Source: Qipengyuania algicida (GTDB lineage Bacteria; Pseudomonadota; Alphaproteobacteria; Sphingomonadales; Sphingomonadaceae). From it: DNA of 64,000 bases. Positions 9,446 to 18,018 of this stretch are shown here, piece after piece. The stretch is from assembly GCF_009828025.1 (NCBI RefSeq), contig NZ_WTYA01000002.1:62001-126000 (forward strand), read 5' to 3'. The notes under the pieces are model-generated. The model had not been told where the DNA came from, searched no databases, and saw only the letters and a list, made by a program, of their open reading frames with translations. The position numbers and the translations under genes are program-made. Within the stretch, counting starts at the first letter, position 1; every line of letters starts with the position of its first letter.

Positions 9446-10423
9446 CAGGGCCAGCAGCGCGAAACTCGCCAGCCAGTGCTCACCCATATAATCGCCCGCG
9501 ACATGCGGCAGCGCCGCGTCGAGATGCTGCTGTGCGAGCCTGCGTAACGGCTCACATCGGGCATCGGGCGCAATCCGTCGGGCGATGTCGGACAGACACC
9601 AGCTGCGACTGAGGTTGAGACCGTCGAGATGAGCGATCTTGCCGTCGCTGCGATCCGAAACGCTCACCGGGTGGCATGACGCCTCAAGCCAGCCGCCATC
9701 GGGCAAAACTTGCCCAAACCACGGCATGAATTCGCCCTGATCGAGCACGCGACTCATCAGCAAGGTCGCAGTCAGGACCGGCGAGAGAAATTCGTCGCCG
9801 CCCGGCTCCCATCCGGCATAGACACCGCGATCGGTGAAGGCATCGCGGGTCCAACCATCTATCGCAGCAAGCAATTCCCTATCCTGTGCCTCTGCCCATT
9901 CTCGCGCCAGCACCAGCGCGAAGCTGGTGTTGTAATGCGTGCCCACGGTTATCGGATAGGTCAGCAAGGGCAGGAACGCGATGAAGCGCTCGGCAAAAGC
10001 CTGGGCGAGAGGTGCCAATCGTTCGCCCCATGGCTTGTCGCCGTGACGCATCGCCTCGAGGTGGAGATACAGCAGCCATCCCCAGCCATAGGGCCGCTCG
10101 AACCCGCGCGCGGATGGGCGCTGGAGATAGGCCAGTTCCACGGCCAGCCGGTCCTCGGTGAAGGTACTGTCCGCCAGCGCCTCGATCTCGGTCGCCTCCG
10201 GCATATCGGGGAACAGGCGGCGCAATGTCAGCAACGTCCACCAGCCATGCACGCAGCTGTGCCAGTCGAAACTGCCGAAAAACACCGGATGCAGCACGTG
10301 CGGGGGAAGCGCGTCGGCATCGCCCTCCAGCACGTGATCGAGCTTGTGCGGATATTCGCGCGCCACATGGCCCAGCGCGATGCGAGCGAAATTGCGGGCG
10401 ATGTCTTGAGTGAGTGCGGTCAT
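9416..10423 (-). CDS. DUF2891 family protein
   Basis: A 335-residue soluble protein matching the DUF2891 family, for which I know no established reaction. Conserved-looking motifs are HPVFFGSFDWHSCVHGWW near residue 45-60, YGWGWLLYLHLEA near 110 and VGTHYNTSFAL near 160, rich in Trp and His; alternating helices suggest an alpha/alpha toroid fold. The ATG at 10423 overlaps the DUF979 stop by four bases. It is last in the 5-oxoprolinase operon, so it may take part in 5-oxoproline or glutamyl-peptide use; that is context only. Its 3' end overlaps the convergent mocA-like gene. Confidence 0.8.
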   Translation of the reverse strand: MTALTQDIARNFARIALGHVAREYPHKLDHVLEGDADALPPHVLHPVFFGSFDWHSCVHGWWTLLTLRRLFPDMPEATEIEALADSTFTEDRLAVELAYLQRPSARGFERPYGWGWLLYLHLEAMRHGDKPWGERLAPLAQAFAERFIAFLPLLTYPITVGTHYNTSFALVLAREWAEAQDRELLAAIDGWTRDAFTDRGVYAGWEPGGDEFLSPVLTATLLMSRVLDQGEFMPWFGQVLPDGGWLEASCHPVSVSDRSDGKIAHLDGLNLSRSWCLSDIARRIAPDARCEPLRRLAQQHLDAALPHVAGDYMGEHWLASFALLALLSFERAKEV

Positions 10424-11373
10424 CGGAAAGCCAGGAAATAGATAATGGCGACATTGCAGGCGAACAGTGGAATGGCCGTGCCTGCCTGCATCCTGATCAC
10501 GCCGTTCTGGCTTTTGAGTTCCAGCAGCGCGGCAGGGACGATGTTGAAATTGGCTGCCATCGGGGTCAGCAACGTGCCGCAAAAGCCGGCCAGCATGCCG
10601 ACCGCGCCGATCACCGCCGCATCGCCGCCATATTGATGGATCAGCACCGGAATGCCGATAGCGGTCGCCATCACCGGGAAGGCGGCAAAGGCGTTGCCCA
10701 TGATGATCGTGAACATCGCCATTCCCCCGCAATAGAGCAGCACGGCGAGAAACACGCTGCCCTGCGGCATGATGTCCCCGGCGAGCGAACCGATGACCTT
10801 GCCCACACCCGCCGCCGCGAACAGCGCGCCCAGCGCCGCCAGCATTTGCGGCAGCACCGCCGCCCAGCCGATCGAATCCATCAGCCGCCTGCCCTCCTGC
10901 ATGGGTGCGGATATCGGCGGGCGCAGCCAGACATGGCACAGCGCCAGTGCCAGCAGTACTCCCACGCCGAACAGGATCAGCGTTTCGCGCCTTGGCTCGA
11001 ACAGCCCCCACTGCCCGACCGGCGAGTAATTATAGAGCAGCGTCCCGACGACGGCGGTGAGCGGAATGGCGAGCGCGGGAATGAACAGCCGGTTGCCGAA
11101 CCGCGCCGCCAGCGCTGCGCGCTCCTGCGGCGCGGTTGTCGGCGGATCACTACGCCCCAGCCCGCCGAACCCGGCAATCGCCACCAGCACCAGCACCAGA
11201 ATGCCGTTGGCCAGATCGGACAGATACAAACCGAACAGGAAGCTCGCTGACAACAGCCCCCAGAACGCGGCATTGCCCCAGCGCTTGCCATTGCTCGCAT
11301 CGCGTGCGCTGAGCACAGTCCAGATGGCAAACACCAGACCGGTCAGCAGATAGAGCCATTCGAGCGTTATCAT
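10420..11373 (-). CDS. DUF979 family membrane protein, putative 5-oxoproline permease component
   Basis: A 317-residue, very hydrophobic protein with about eight to nine predicted membrane helices, matching the DUF979 family. DUF979 usually occurs beside DUF969, and the pair resembles the two halves of a carboxylate permease; comparative genomics has linked it to 5-oxoproline metabolism. Here it sits downstream of 5-oxoprolinase and DUF969, with ATGA overlaps at both ends (11373-11370 and 10423-10420). Motifs include YCGGMAMFTIIMGNAFAAFP and LTPMAANFNIVPAALLELK. Role as transporter is inferred. Confidence 0.83.
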   Translation of the reverse strand: MITLEWLYLLTGLVFAIWTVLSARDASNGKRWGNAAFWGLLSASFLFGLYLSDLANGILVLVLVAIAGFGGLGRSDPPTTAPQERAALAARFGNRLFIPALAIPLTAVVGTLLYNYSPVGQWGLFEPRRETLILFGVGVLLALALCHVWLRPPISAPMQEGRRLMDSIGWAAVLPQMLAALGALFAAAGVGKVIGSLAGDIMPQGSVFLAVLLYCGGMAMFTIIMGNAFAAFPVMATAIGIPVLIHQYGGDAAVIGAVGMLAGFCGTLLTPMAANFNIVPAALLELKSQNGVIRMQAGTAIPLFACNVAIIYFLAFR

Positions 11374-12053
11374 GCGCGATCACCTGCATGTTGGCGCCCG
11401 ATCCTGCGTTCGAGCAGGAACAGGCGCGCACCGTGGATGATGGTCGCGCAGATGGCCGTGGGGATCGCCCAGACCGACAATTGCAGGGGTGTCAGCACGA
11501 CCCCGTCGCTGGCAAGGATCCCCTGGATCAGCAGGATCGAGGCGATGGCAAAAAAGATGTCCTCGCCAAAGAACAGCCCGACATTGTCGGTCGCCGCCGC
11601 CATTCCCAAGACCTGTTCGCGCTCATCCTCGGTCAGAGTGCCGTGGCGCTGGCTGGCGGCGGCCTCTGCCATCGGCGCGACCAGCGGGCGCACGGTTTGG
11701 GCCGGACCGCCGATATCCTTGAGCCCGATGGCGGCGGTCAGCTGGCGAAACACGAGGTAAAGCGCCAGCATCCGCGCCATCGTCGCCCCCGTGACCCCGC
11801 CGATCAGCGTGCGGGCACGTTCCTGCAACCCATATCGTTCGAGCAGGCCGATCACCGGCAGGATGATCCAGGTAACGCTGATATAGCGGTTGTCGTTGAA
11901 CGCCTTGCCCAATGCCTCGATCACCGGGACCAGGTGCAATCCACCCAGCAGGCCGGTTACGACGGCAGCCACCGCCACCACCAGCAGCGGATTGAAGCGC
12001 AGGGCAAAGCCCACCACGACAAGGGCAATGCCCAGCAGCGGCCAGTAATTCAT
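11370..12053 (-). CDS. DUF969 family membrane protein, putative permease partner
   Basis: A 227-residue membrane protein matching DUF969, with about six hydrophobic helices. Conserved stretches include LERYGLQERARTLI and AATDNVGLFFGEDIFFAIAS. It is the partner of the adjoining DUF979 protein and probably forms one carboxylate or 5-oxoproline permease with it. Start (12053) and stop (11370) both overlap neighbours by four bases, so stoichiometry with oxoprolinase and DUF979 is likely set by translational coupling. Inner-membrane location is clear; substrate is inferred from the operon. Confidence 0.83.
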   Translation of the reverse strand: MNYWPLLGIALVVVGFALRFNPLLVVAVAAVVTGLLGGLHLVPVIEALGKAFNDNRYISVTWIILPVIGLLERYGLQERARTLIGGVTGATMARMLALYLVFRQLTAAIGLKDIGGPAQTVRPLVAPMAEAAASQRHGTLTEDEREQVLGMAAATDNVGLFFGEDIFFAIASILLIQGILASDGVVLTPLQLSVWAIPTAICATIIHGARLFLLERRIGRQHAGDRA

Positions 12054-15000
12054 TCATCCTCCTCGCCAAAACCGCCCCCGCCCGGGGTCAGGATCACGAA
12101 TGTGTCGCCCGGCTGCATTTCGGCCGAGCCGGTGGCTCCCAAGGTCTCTCGCGTACCATCGGCGCGTTCGACCCAATTTTCGCCTGCCAGCGCATCGCCG
12201 CCGCCCGCCAGTCCGCGCGGAGCGATCTTGCGGCGATTGGCGAGGATATTGGCGCGCGCAGGCTCCAGAAACGTCACCCGCCGTTCGACCCCGTCACCGC
12301 CGCGATACCGCCCCGCCCCGCCCGATCCGCGCCGGATGGCAAAGCTGTCGACCCGGACGGGCAAGCGCATTTCGAGGATCTCCGGATCGGTCAGGCGGCT
12401 GTTGGTCATATGCGTCTGCACCGCGCTCGTCCCGTCATGGTCCAGCCCTGCGCCCGAACCGCCGGCGATAGTCTCGTAATACTGCTGCCGGTCGTTGCCG
12501 AAAGTGAAATTGTTCATCGTCCCCTGGCTCGGCGCGAGCCTCCCTGTCGCCGCGAACAGCGCATCGGTCACCACCTGGCTGGTTTCGACATTGCCCGCCA
12601 CCACTGCCGCACCGGGCGCAGGATCGAGCATGGAGCCTTCCGGCACCACCAGCTCGACCGGGCGCAGGCAACCATCGTTCATCGGAATCGGATCGTCGAT
12701 CAGCGTGCGCAGGACATAGAGCGCGGCGGCGCGGGTGATCGCGCGCGGGGCGTTGAAATTGTCGGGCAGCTGCGCACTGGTCCCGGTAAAATCGAACACC
12801 GCCGATCGCGCGGCACGGTCCACGCGGATCTCCACGCGAACCTCGGCTCCATTATCCATCGGATAGGCAAAGCTGCCATCCTCCAGCGTGCCGACCAGGC
12901 GACGCACCGATTCCTCCGCATTGGCAAGGACGTGGCCCATATAGGCAGACAGCACCGCGCCGCCCTGTTCCTGCGCGGCAGCCTGCAACAGTTCGGACCC
13001 GCGCGTGCAGGCGGCGAGCTGGGCGCGCAGGTCGGACAAATTGCGCGCCGGGTTGCGCGCGGGCCATTCGCTGTCAGCCAGCGCATCGCGCACATCGGCT
13101 TCGCAAAAGCGCCCTGCATCGACCATCAGCAGATTGTCGATCAGCACCCCTTCTTCGGCGATGGTGCGGCTTTCGGGCGGCATTGATCCGGGCGCGATCC
13201 CGCCGATATCGGCATGATGGCCGCGCGCCGCGACAAACGCATCGGGCGTGTCGCCGTCTTCGCCATAGAACACCGGCACGATGACCGTGATGTCCGGCAG
13301 ATGCGTGCCTCCGCGATAGGGATCGTTGAGGACATAGGCATCGCCGCGCCGCATTCCGCGCCCATCGCGCGGGGCGCCATCCGGCCCCGCTCCGCGCGCG
13401 GCGATCACCTGCCGGATTGATTCCCCCATGCTGCCCAGATGCACCGGAATATGCGGCGCATTGGCGATCAGCGCGCCGTCGGCGGCAAAGATCGCGCAGG
13501 AGAAATCGAGCCGTTCCTTGATGTTGACCGAGGTGGCGGTGGATTGCAGCACCAGCCCCATTTCCTCGGCGATGACCATGAAGAGGTTGTTGAAGATTTC
13601 CAGCCGTACCGGATCGACTTCGGTCCCCGCAGCGCGCCGCGTGTCACGCGGGGTATGGCGGGTGAGGACAAGGCTGCCCTCTTGCGCCAGCGCCGCCTGC
13701 CAGCCTTGCTCGACCACGGTTGTGGAACCCGGATCGACAATAAGCGCGGGGCCGATCACCGGCTCGCCATCGGTCATCGCGGCGCGCTGGATGCAGCGCC
13801 ATTCGCCGCTCGCCTCGGCGTCGAGCGCGATCGGGTCGGCTGCCAGTCCGGCGAGACCGCCGACCGTTCCGCTTGCCTCGACGCTCAGCGCCTCGCAGAT
13901 CACCTCGGCGGCGGCATCGTCATAGCCGAAACGGCGGCGGTGTTCGGCGCGAAAGTCTGCTTCCATCGCCGACATATCGCCGCAATCGACCGTCAGCACG
14001 CTGTCGCTCCCGGTAAAGCGCAGCCGCGCCTTGGGGGTGAGCGAAATCGCATCGTCCGGCACCGCCTGTTCGGCGAGCGCGGAGCGCGCCTCAGCCTCAA
14101 GCGCGGCAAGCTCGCCAGCAAACCCATCGGACAACGCGCGCACCACGCTTTTCTCGCGGATCGCCTTCACCGGGGCGAGCCCAATGCCATAGGCGGACAG
14201 GATACTAGCGAGCGGATGGACCAGCACGGTTTCCATCCCCAGCGCATCGGCGATCCGGCAGGCATGCTGCCCACCCGCCCCGCCGAAACAGGCGAGCGCA
14301 TAGCGGGTTACGTCATGCCCGCGCGCGACGCTGATCTTGCGGATCGCGTTGGCCATGTTGTCGATTGCGATGGCGAGGAAGCCCTCGGCGATATCCTCCA
14401 GAGATTTCGGTTCGTCGAGCGCGGCGGCAACCTCCTCCAGCCGCGAACGCGATGCCGCCACATCGAGCGGCTGCTTACCGTCTTCGCCAAAGACCTGAGG
14501 GAAGAACGCCGGGTCGAGCCGTCCCAGAAAAGCATTGCAATCGGTGACTGTGAGCGGCCCACCCTTGCCATAGCAGGCAGGACCGGGATCGGCGCCCGCA
14601 CTTTCCGGTCCGACCCGGAAGCGCGCACCATCGAACCGGCAGACCGATCCGCCACCTGCGGCGACAGTGTGGATCTGCATCGCCGGGGCGGCCACGCGCA
14701 CACCCGCGATCACCTCGCCATCGGTCAGCTCATATTGCCCGGCGTAGTGGCACACATCGGTGCTGGTCCCGCCCATGTCGAAGCCGATCAGCCGTTCGTG
14801 CCCCAGCGGCCTCGCCGCGGCGACCATCCCGACCACACCCCCGGCAGGCCCGGACAGGATCGCATCCTTACCGCGAAAGCTGTCTGCCGCCGCCAGTCCG
14901 CCGTTCGACTGCATGAAGGACAGGCGCTCATGCCGGGGCAGATTGGCGCGCAGACCCGCGACATAGCGGGCGAGAACCGGCGAAAGATAGGCGTCGACCA

Positions 15001-15619
15001 CAGTGGTATCGCCACGCGGTACCAGCTTGACCAGCGGCGAGACCTCGTGGCTGACGCTGACCTGAGCAAAACCCAACTCGCGCGCGATCTCCGCCAGCCT
15101 GCGCTCGTGACCGGGATAGGCCCAGCCATGCATCAGCACGATGGCCAGCGCGTCGTATCCTTGGTTTTTGGCTTCGGTCAGCGCCGCCCGCGCAGCCTTT
15201 TCGTCCAGCGCCCTAAGCACTGCACCATCGGCGGTCACCCGCTCGCCGATACCGATAACGTGGGAGGGCAGCTGGTCGGGCAACACGATATGCCTGGCAA
15301 AGATCTCCGGTCGCGCCTGATTGCCGATTCGCAGGGCGTCGGTGAAGCCCTCGGTAATCGCCAGCGCCAGCCGTTCGCCCTTGCGCTCCAGCAGCGCGTT
15401 GGTGGCAACCGTCGTCCCGATCCTGAGCTCGGCGATTGGCCCTTCGCCATGTTCGGCCATCAACCGCCGCACAGCCTCGCTCGCCGCATCGTCATAACGG
15501 CCGGGGTCTTCCGACAGCAGCTTTGCGGTGACAAGAACTCCATCCGGCGTGGTCGCCACCACATCGGTGAAGGTTCCTCCGCGGTCGATCGCGAACCGCC
15601 ATGCGCGCCCATTGCTCAT
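12050..15619 (-). CDS. 5-Oxoprolinase (ATP-hydrolysing), fused HyuA-HyuB type
   Basis: A 1189-residue protein joining both halves of the hydantoinase/oxoprolinase family in one chain, as in eukaryotic-type 5-oxoprolinase, which opens 5-oxoproline to glutamate using ATP. The HyuA part begins with FAIDRGGTFTDVVA and contains the second phosphate motif LIGFDMGGTSTDVC; the HyuB part starts near residue 690 (RLEIFNNLFMVIAEEMGLVL) and ends with a glycine-rich TPGGGGFGEEDE. The ATG at 15619 fits the family start; the upstream frame extends 44 codons into the divergent promoter region. The stop overlaps the DUF969 start as ATGA. N-methylhydantoinase or acetone carboxylase-like activity is possible, but the full fusion and the permease partners favour oxoprolinase. 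Confidence 0.86.
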   Translation of the reverse strand: MSNGRAWRFAIDRGGTFTDVVATTPDGVLVTAKLLSEDPGRYDDAASEAVRRLMAEHGEGPIAELRIGTTVATNALLERKGERLALAITEGFTDALRIGNQARPEIFARHIVLPDQLPSHVIGIGERVTADGAVLRALDEKAARAALTEAKNQGYDALAIVLMHGWAYPGHERRLAEIARELGFAQVSVSHEVSPLVKLVPRGDTTVVDAYLSPVLARYVAGLRANLPRHERLSFMQSNGGLAAADSFRGKDAILSGPAGGVVGMVAAARPLGHERLIGFDMGGTSTDVCHYAGQYELTDGEVIAGVRVAAPAMQIHTVAAGGGSVCRFDGARFRVGPESAGADPGPACYGKGGPLTVTDCNAFLGRLDPAFFPQVFGEDGKQPLDVAASRSRLEEVAAALDEPKSLEDIAEGFLAIAIDNMANAIRKISVARGHDVTRYALACFGGAGGQHACRIADALGMETVLVHPLASILSAYGIGLAPVKAIREKSVVRALSDGFAGELAALEAEARSALAEQAVPDDAISLTPKARLRFTGSDSVLTVDCGDMSAMEADFRAEHRRRFGYDDAAAEVICEALSVEASGTVGGLAGLAADPIALDAEASGEWRCIQRAAMTDGEPVIGPALIVDPGSTTVVEQGWQAALAQEGSLVLTRHTPRDTRRAAGTEVDPVRLEIFNNLFMVIAEEMGLVLQSTATSVNIKERLDFSCAIFAADGALIANAPHIPVHLGSMGESIRQVIAARGAGPDGAPRDGRGMRRGDAYVLNDPYRGGTHLPDITVIVPVFYGEDGDTPDAFVAARGHHADIGGIAPGSMPPESRTIAEEGVLIDNLLMVDAGRFCEADVRDALADSEWPARNPARNLSDLRAQLAACTRGSELLQAAAQEQGGAVLSAYMGHVLANAEESVRRLVGTLEDGSFAYPMDNGAEVRVEIRVDRAARSAVFDFTGTSAQLPDNFNAPRAITRAAALYVLRTLIDDPIPMNDGCLRPVELVVPEGSMLDPAPGAAVVAGNVETSQVVTDALFAATGRLAPSQGTMNNFTFGNDRQQYYETIAGGSGAGLDHDGTSAVQTHMTNSRLTDPEILEMRLPVRVDSFAIRRGSGGAGRYRGGDGVERRVTFLEPARANILANRRKIAPRGLAGGGDALAGENWVERADGTRETLGATGSAEMQPGDTFVILTPGGGGFGEEDE

Positions 15620-15673
15620 GGCGACACGCCTAGGGCGCACAAAGCTGCAAAGCAAACATGGACGGAAGGCTCT

Positions 15674-15689
15674 AAACCGGTCTAGGTTT
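15674..15689. promoter_or_regulatory. Inverted repeat AAACC-N6-GGTTT in divergent promoter region
   Basis: The 101 bases between the divergent oxoprolinase gene (start 15619) and acyl-CoA dehydrogenase gene (start 15721) contain AAACC, six bases, then GGTTT. Length and placement fit an operator for a dimeric repressor acting on either promoter. No cognate regulator is adjacent. Low confidence, based on symmetry alone. Confidence 0.35.
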
Positions 15690-15720
15690 GCAACCGAATC
15701 CAAAACGAGGAGAGAGAGCC

Positions 15721-16932
15721 GTGGCAACCCAGCTGGACAGCAATCCGGCAAGCGATCTGGACAGCTTCCGCGACGAAGTGCGCCAGTTCCTCGCCGAGAA
15801 TTTTCCCGCCGAACTCAAGGGCACCAACAACGCGCTGTCGAGCGTCGAGGGACCGACCGAGGAAAGTCCGGCACAGAAGCAGTGGCGCGAAGCGATGGGC
15901 GAGCGCGGCTGGGGGACCCCCACATGGCCCAAGGAATATGGCGGCGGCGGACTTACTCGCAAACAGGCGCGCGTGCTCGACGAGGAAATGGCCAAGGTCG
16001 GCGCCTATAACCCGATCGGTGGCATGGGGGTGATGATGTTCGGGCCGACCCTGCTCGAATATGGCAGCGAGGCGCAAAAGAAAGAGCATATTCCGCTGAT
16101 CACCCGTGGGGAAATCCGCTGGTGCCAGGGCTATAGCGAACCCAATGCGGGCTCCGATCTTGCGAACCTGCAAACCTTCGCCGAGGACAAGGGCGATCAC
16201 TACCTCGTCAACGGCCAGAAGACCTGGACCAGCGGCGGGCAATGGGCGGACAAATGTTTTGCCATCGTCCGCACCGATAAGAGCGACAAGCATCGCGGGA
16301 TCAGCTTCATGCTGATCGACATGAACGCCCCCGGGGTCGAGGTTCGTCCGATCCAGATGATTTCGGGAATGAGCCCGTTCTGCGAAACCTTCTTCACCGA
16401 TGTAAAAGTGCCCAAGGAAAACCTCGTCGGCGAGGAAGGTCAGGGCTGGACGATCGGCAAGCGCCTGCTCCAGCACGAGCGAACCAATTTGTCCGGCGGC
16501 GGCGCACTCGCGCGGCTGATGGGCACCAGCCTTGCCGATGTGGCGAAGAAATATGTCGAACTCGATGGCGATGGCGCGATTGCCGACAAGGTGTTGCGCG
16601 ACCGGATCGCCGATTTCGAAATCCGCTGGAATTCCTTTCTCCTCACCGCGCGCCGCGCGACCGAAGAAAGCAAGGCAGCGGGCGGCGTTTCGGAAATCAG
16701 CTCGGTGCTCAAGAAGCTCGGCACCAAGCTGGGGCAGGAACGCGCCGAGTTGATCATCGAGATTGCCGGAATGCAGGGTCTTGGATGGGAAGGTGGCGGT
16801 TTCACCGAGGCCGAGCTGTCCGCCGTGCGCGCATGGCTCTTCGGCAAGGCGACCACGATCTATGGCGGGTCGACCGAAATCCAGAACAACATCATCGCCA
16901 AGCGCGTGCTTGGTATGCTGGACCACCAGTAA
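15721..16932 (+). CDS. Acyl-CoA dehydrogenase, large-type subunit
   Basis: A 403-residue flavin acyl-CoA dehydrogenase that would introduce a trans-2,3 double bond into an acyl-CoA, passing electrons to ETF. The GTG at 15721 follows a strong GAGGAGAGAGAG purine tract, so it is preferred to an upstream in-frame start. Visible FAD/substrate motifs are WCQGYSEPNAGSDLANLQT near residue 140, GQKTWTSGGQWAD, and the C-terminal IYGGSTEIQNNIIAKRVLGM. The next gene is a shorter acyl-CoA dehydrogenase 14 bases on; such pairs often form heteromers acting on bulky acyl-CoAs (steroid, terpenoid or branched side chains). Substrate not determinable here. Confidence 0.9.
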   Translation: MATQLDSNPASDLDSFRDEVRQFLAENFPAELKGTNNALSSVEGPTEESPAQKQWREAMGERGWGTPTWPKEYGGGGLTRKQARVLDEEMAKVGAYNPIGGMGVMMFGPTLLEYGSEAQKKEHIPLITRGEIRWCQGYSEPNAGSDLANLQTFAEDKGDHYLVNGQKTWTSGGQWADKCFAIVRTDKSDKHRGISFMLIDMNAPGVEVRPIQMISGMSPFCETFFTDVKVPKENLVGEEGQGWTIGKRLLQHERTNLSGGGALARLMGTSLADVAKKYVELDGDGAIADKVLRDRIADFEIRWNSFLLTARRATEESKAAGGVSEISSVLKKLGTKLGQERAELIIEIAGMQGLGWEGGGFTEAELSAVRAWLFGKATTIYGGSTEIQNNIIAKRVLGMLDHQ

Positions 16933-16946
16933 GGGAGCACGGGAAA

Positions 16947-18017
16947 ATGGCAGTCCTCAACGAAGAACAGGAAATGCTGCGCGACATGGCGCGCGACTGG
17001 GCGACCAACAAAAGCCCGGTGACCGAATTCCGCAAGGTGCGCGCTGCGGGCGAACCGCAAGCCTTCGATAAAGGCGCGTGGAACACGATGGCCGAAATGG
17101 GCTGGGCCGGGGTCATCATCCCCGAAGCCTATGGCGGCTCCGACTTCGGCTGGCTCTCGATGGGGCTGATCGTGGAAGAACTGGGCAAGACGCTGACCGC
17201 CAGCCCGCTGGTCGCGAGCACGATTGCGGCAAGCGCGATTATCCTCGGCGGAAGCGAGGACCAGAAAAGCACCTGGCTGCCCAGGCTGGCGAGCGGAGAG
17301 CTGGTCGCAACGCTGGCGGTCGATGAAGGTCCGCGCCATGCACCGCATTCCTGTTCGACCAGCGTTTCGGGCGGCAAGCTGTCCGGGACCAAGGCCTTCG
17401 TCCAAGAAGCGCACGGGGCGGACCTGTTCGTGGTTGCGGCGAAGGATGGGCTGTATCTGGTCGAAAAGGGCGACGGCGTGACGCTTTCGACCCGCAAGCT
17501 GACCGATCAACGCAGCCATGCCGAGGTGACCTTCGATGGCACGCCTGCCGACAGTCTGGCGGGTGGTGGTGAAAGCCTGCTCGACGATGTGCTCGACCGT
17601 GCACGCATCCTGACTGCCTGCGAAATGCTGGGCATGGCGCAACAGGTGTTCGACACCACGCTCGATTATCTCAAGCAGCGCGTGCAGTTCAATCAGGTGC
17701 TGGCGACGTTCCAGGCACTGCAACACCGCATGGCGGACCTGTTCGGCGATTTGGCGATGATGCGTTCGGCGGTCGAAGGCGGGTTGCAGGCGCTCGACAG
17801 CGGCTTCGGCGTGGCCCGCGCTGCGACCATCGCCAAGTCGGAAGCCAACCGCGTGCTCCACACCATGAGTCGCGAGGGAATCCAGCTCCACGGCGGGATC
17901 GGCATGACCGACGAATACGATATCGGCTTTTACTTGAAGCGCGCCCGCGTGCTCGAAGCAAGCTGGGGCTCCAGCGCCTATCTGCGCGATCGGTTTGCAA
18001 AATTGGGTGGGTATTGA
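16947..18017 (+). CDS. Acyl-CoA dehydrogenase, small-type subunit
   Basis: A 356-residue acyl-CoA dehydrogenase paralogue starting at an ATG with a GGGAGCACGGGAAA leader. It keeps the domain order (N-terminal helices, beta domain, C-terminal helices) but is shorter and has the segment HGGIGMTDEYDIGFYLKRA near residue 315, typical of the smaller partner in two-subunit dehydrogenases. It probably assembles with the preceding protein. The next gene begins one base after its stop, so all three are one operon. Whether this subunit keeps its own catalytic glutamate cannot be settled without alignment. Confidence 0.87.
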   Translation: MAVLNEEQEMLRDMARDWATNKSPVTEFRKVRAAGEPQAFDKGAWNTMAEMGWAGVIIPEAYGGSDFGWLSMGLIVEELGKTLTASPLVASTIAASAIILGGSEDQKSTWLPRLASGELVATLAVDEGPRHAPHSCSTSVSGGKLSGTKAFVQEAHGADLFVVAAKDGLYLVEKGDGVTLSTRKLTDQRSHAEVTFDGTPADSLAGGGESLLDDVLDRARILTACEMLGMAQQVFDTTLDYLKQRVQFNQVLATFQALQHRMADLFGDLAMMRSAVEGGLQALDSGFGVARAATIAKSEANRVLHTMSREGIQLHGGIGMTDEYDIGFYLKRARVLEASWGSSAYLRDRFAKLGGY

Positions 18018-18018
18018 C

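Noticed and set aside
13439-15685. A 748-codon open frame opposite the oxoprolinase gene
   Set aside because: Arg/His/Gln-rich product without domains, antiphase to a clearly homologous gene; a by-product of high GC content.
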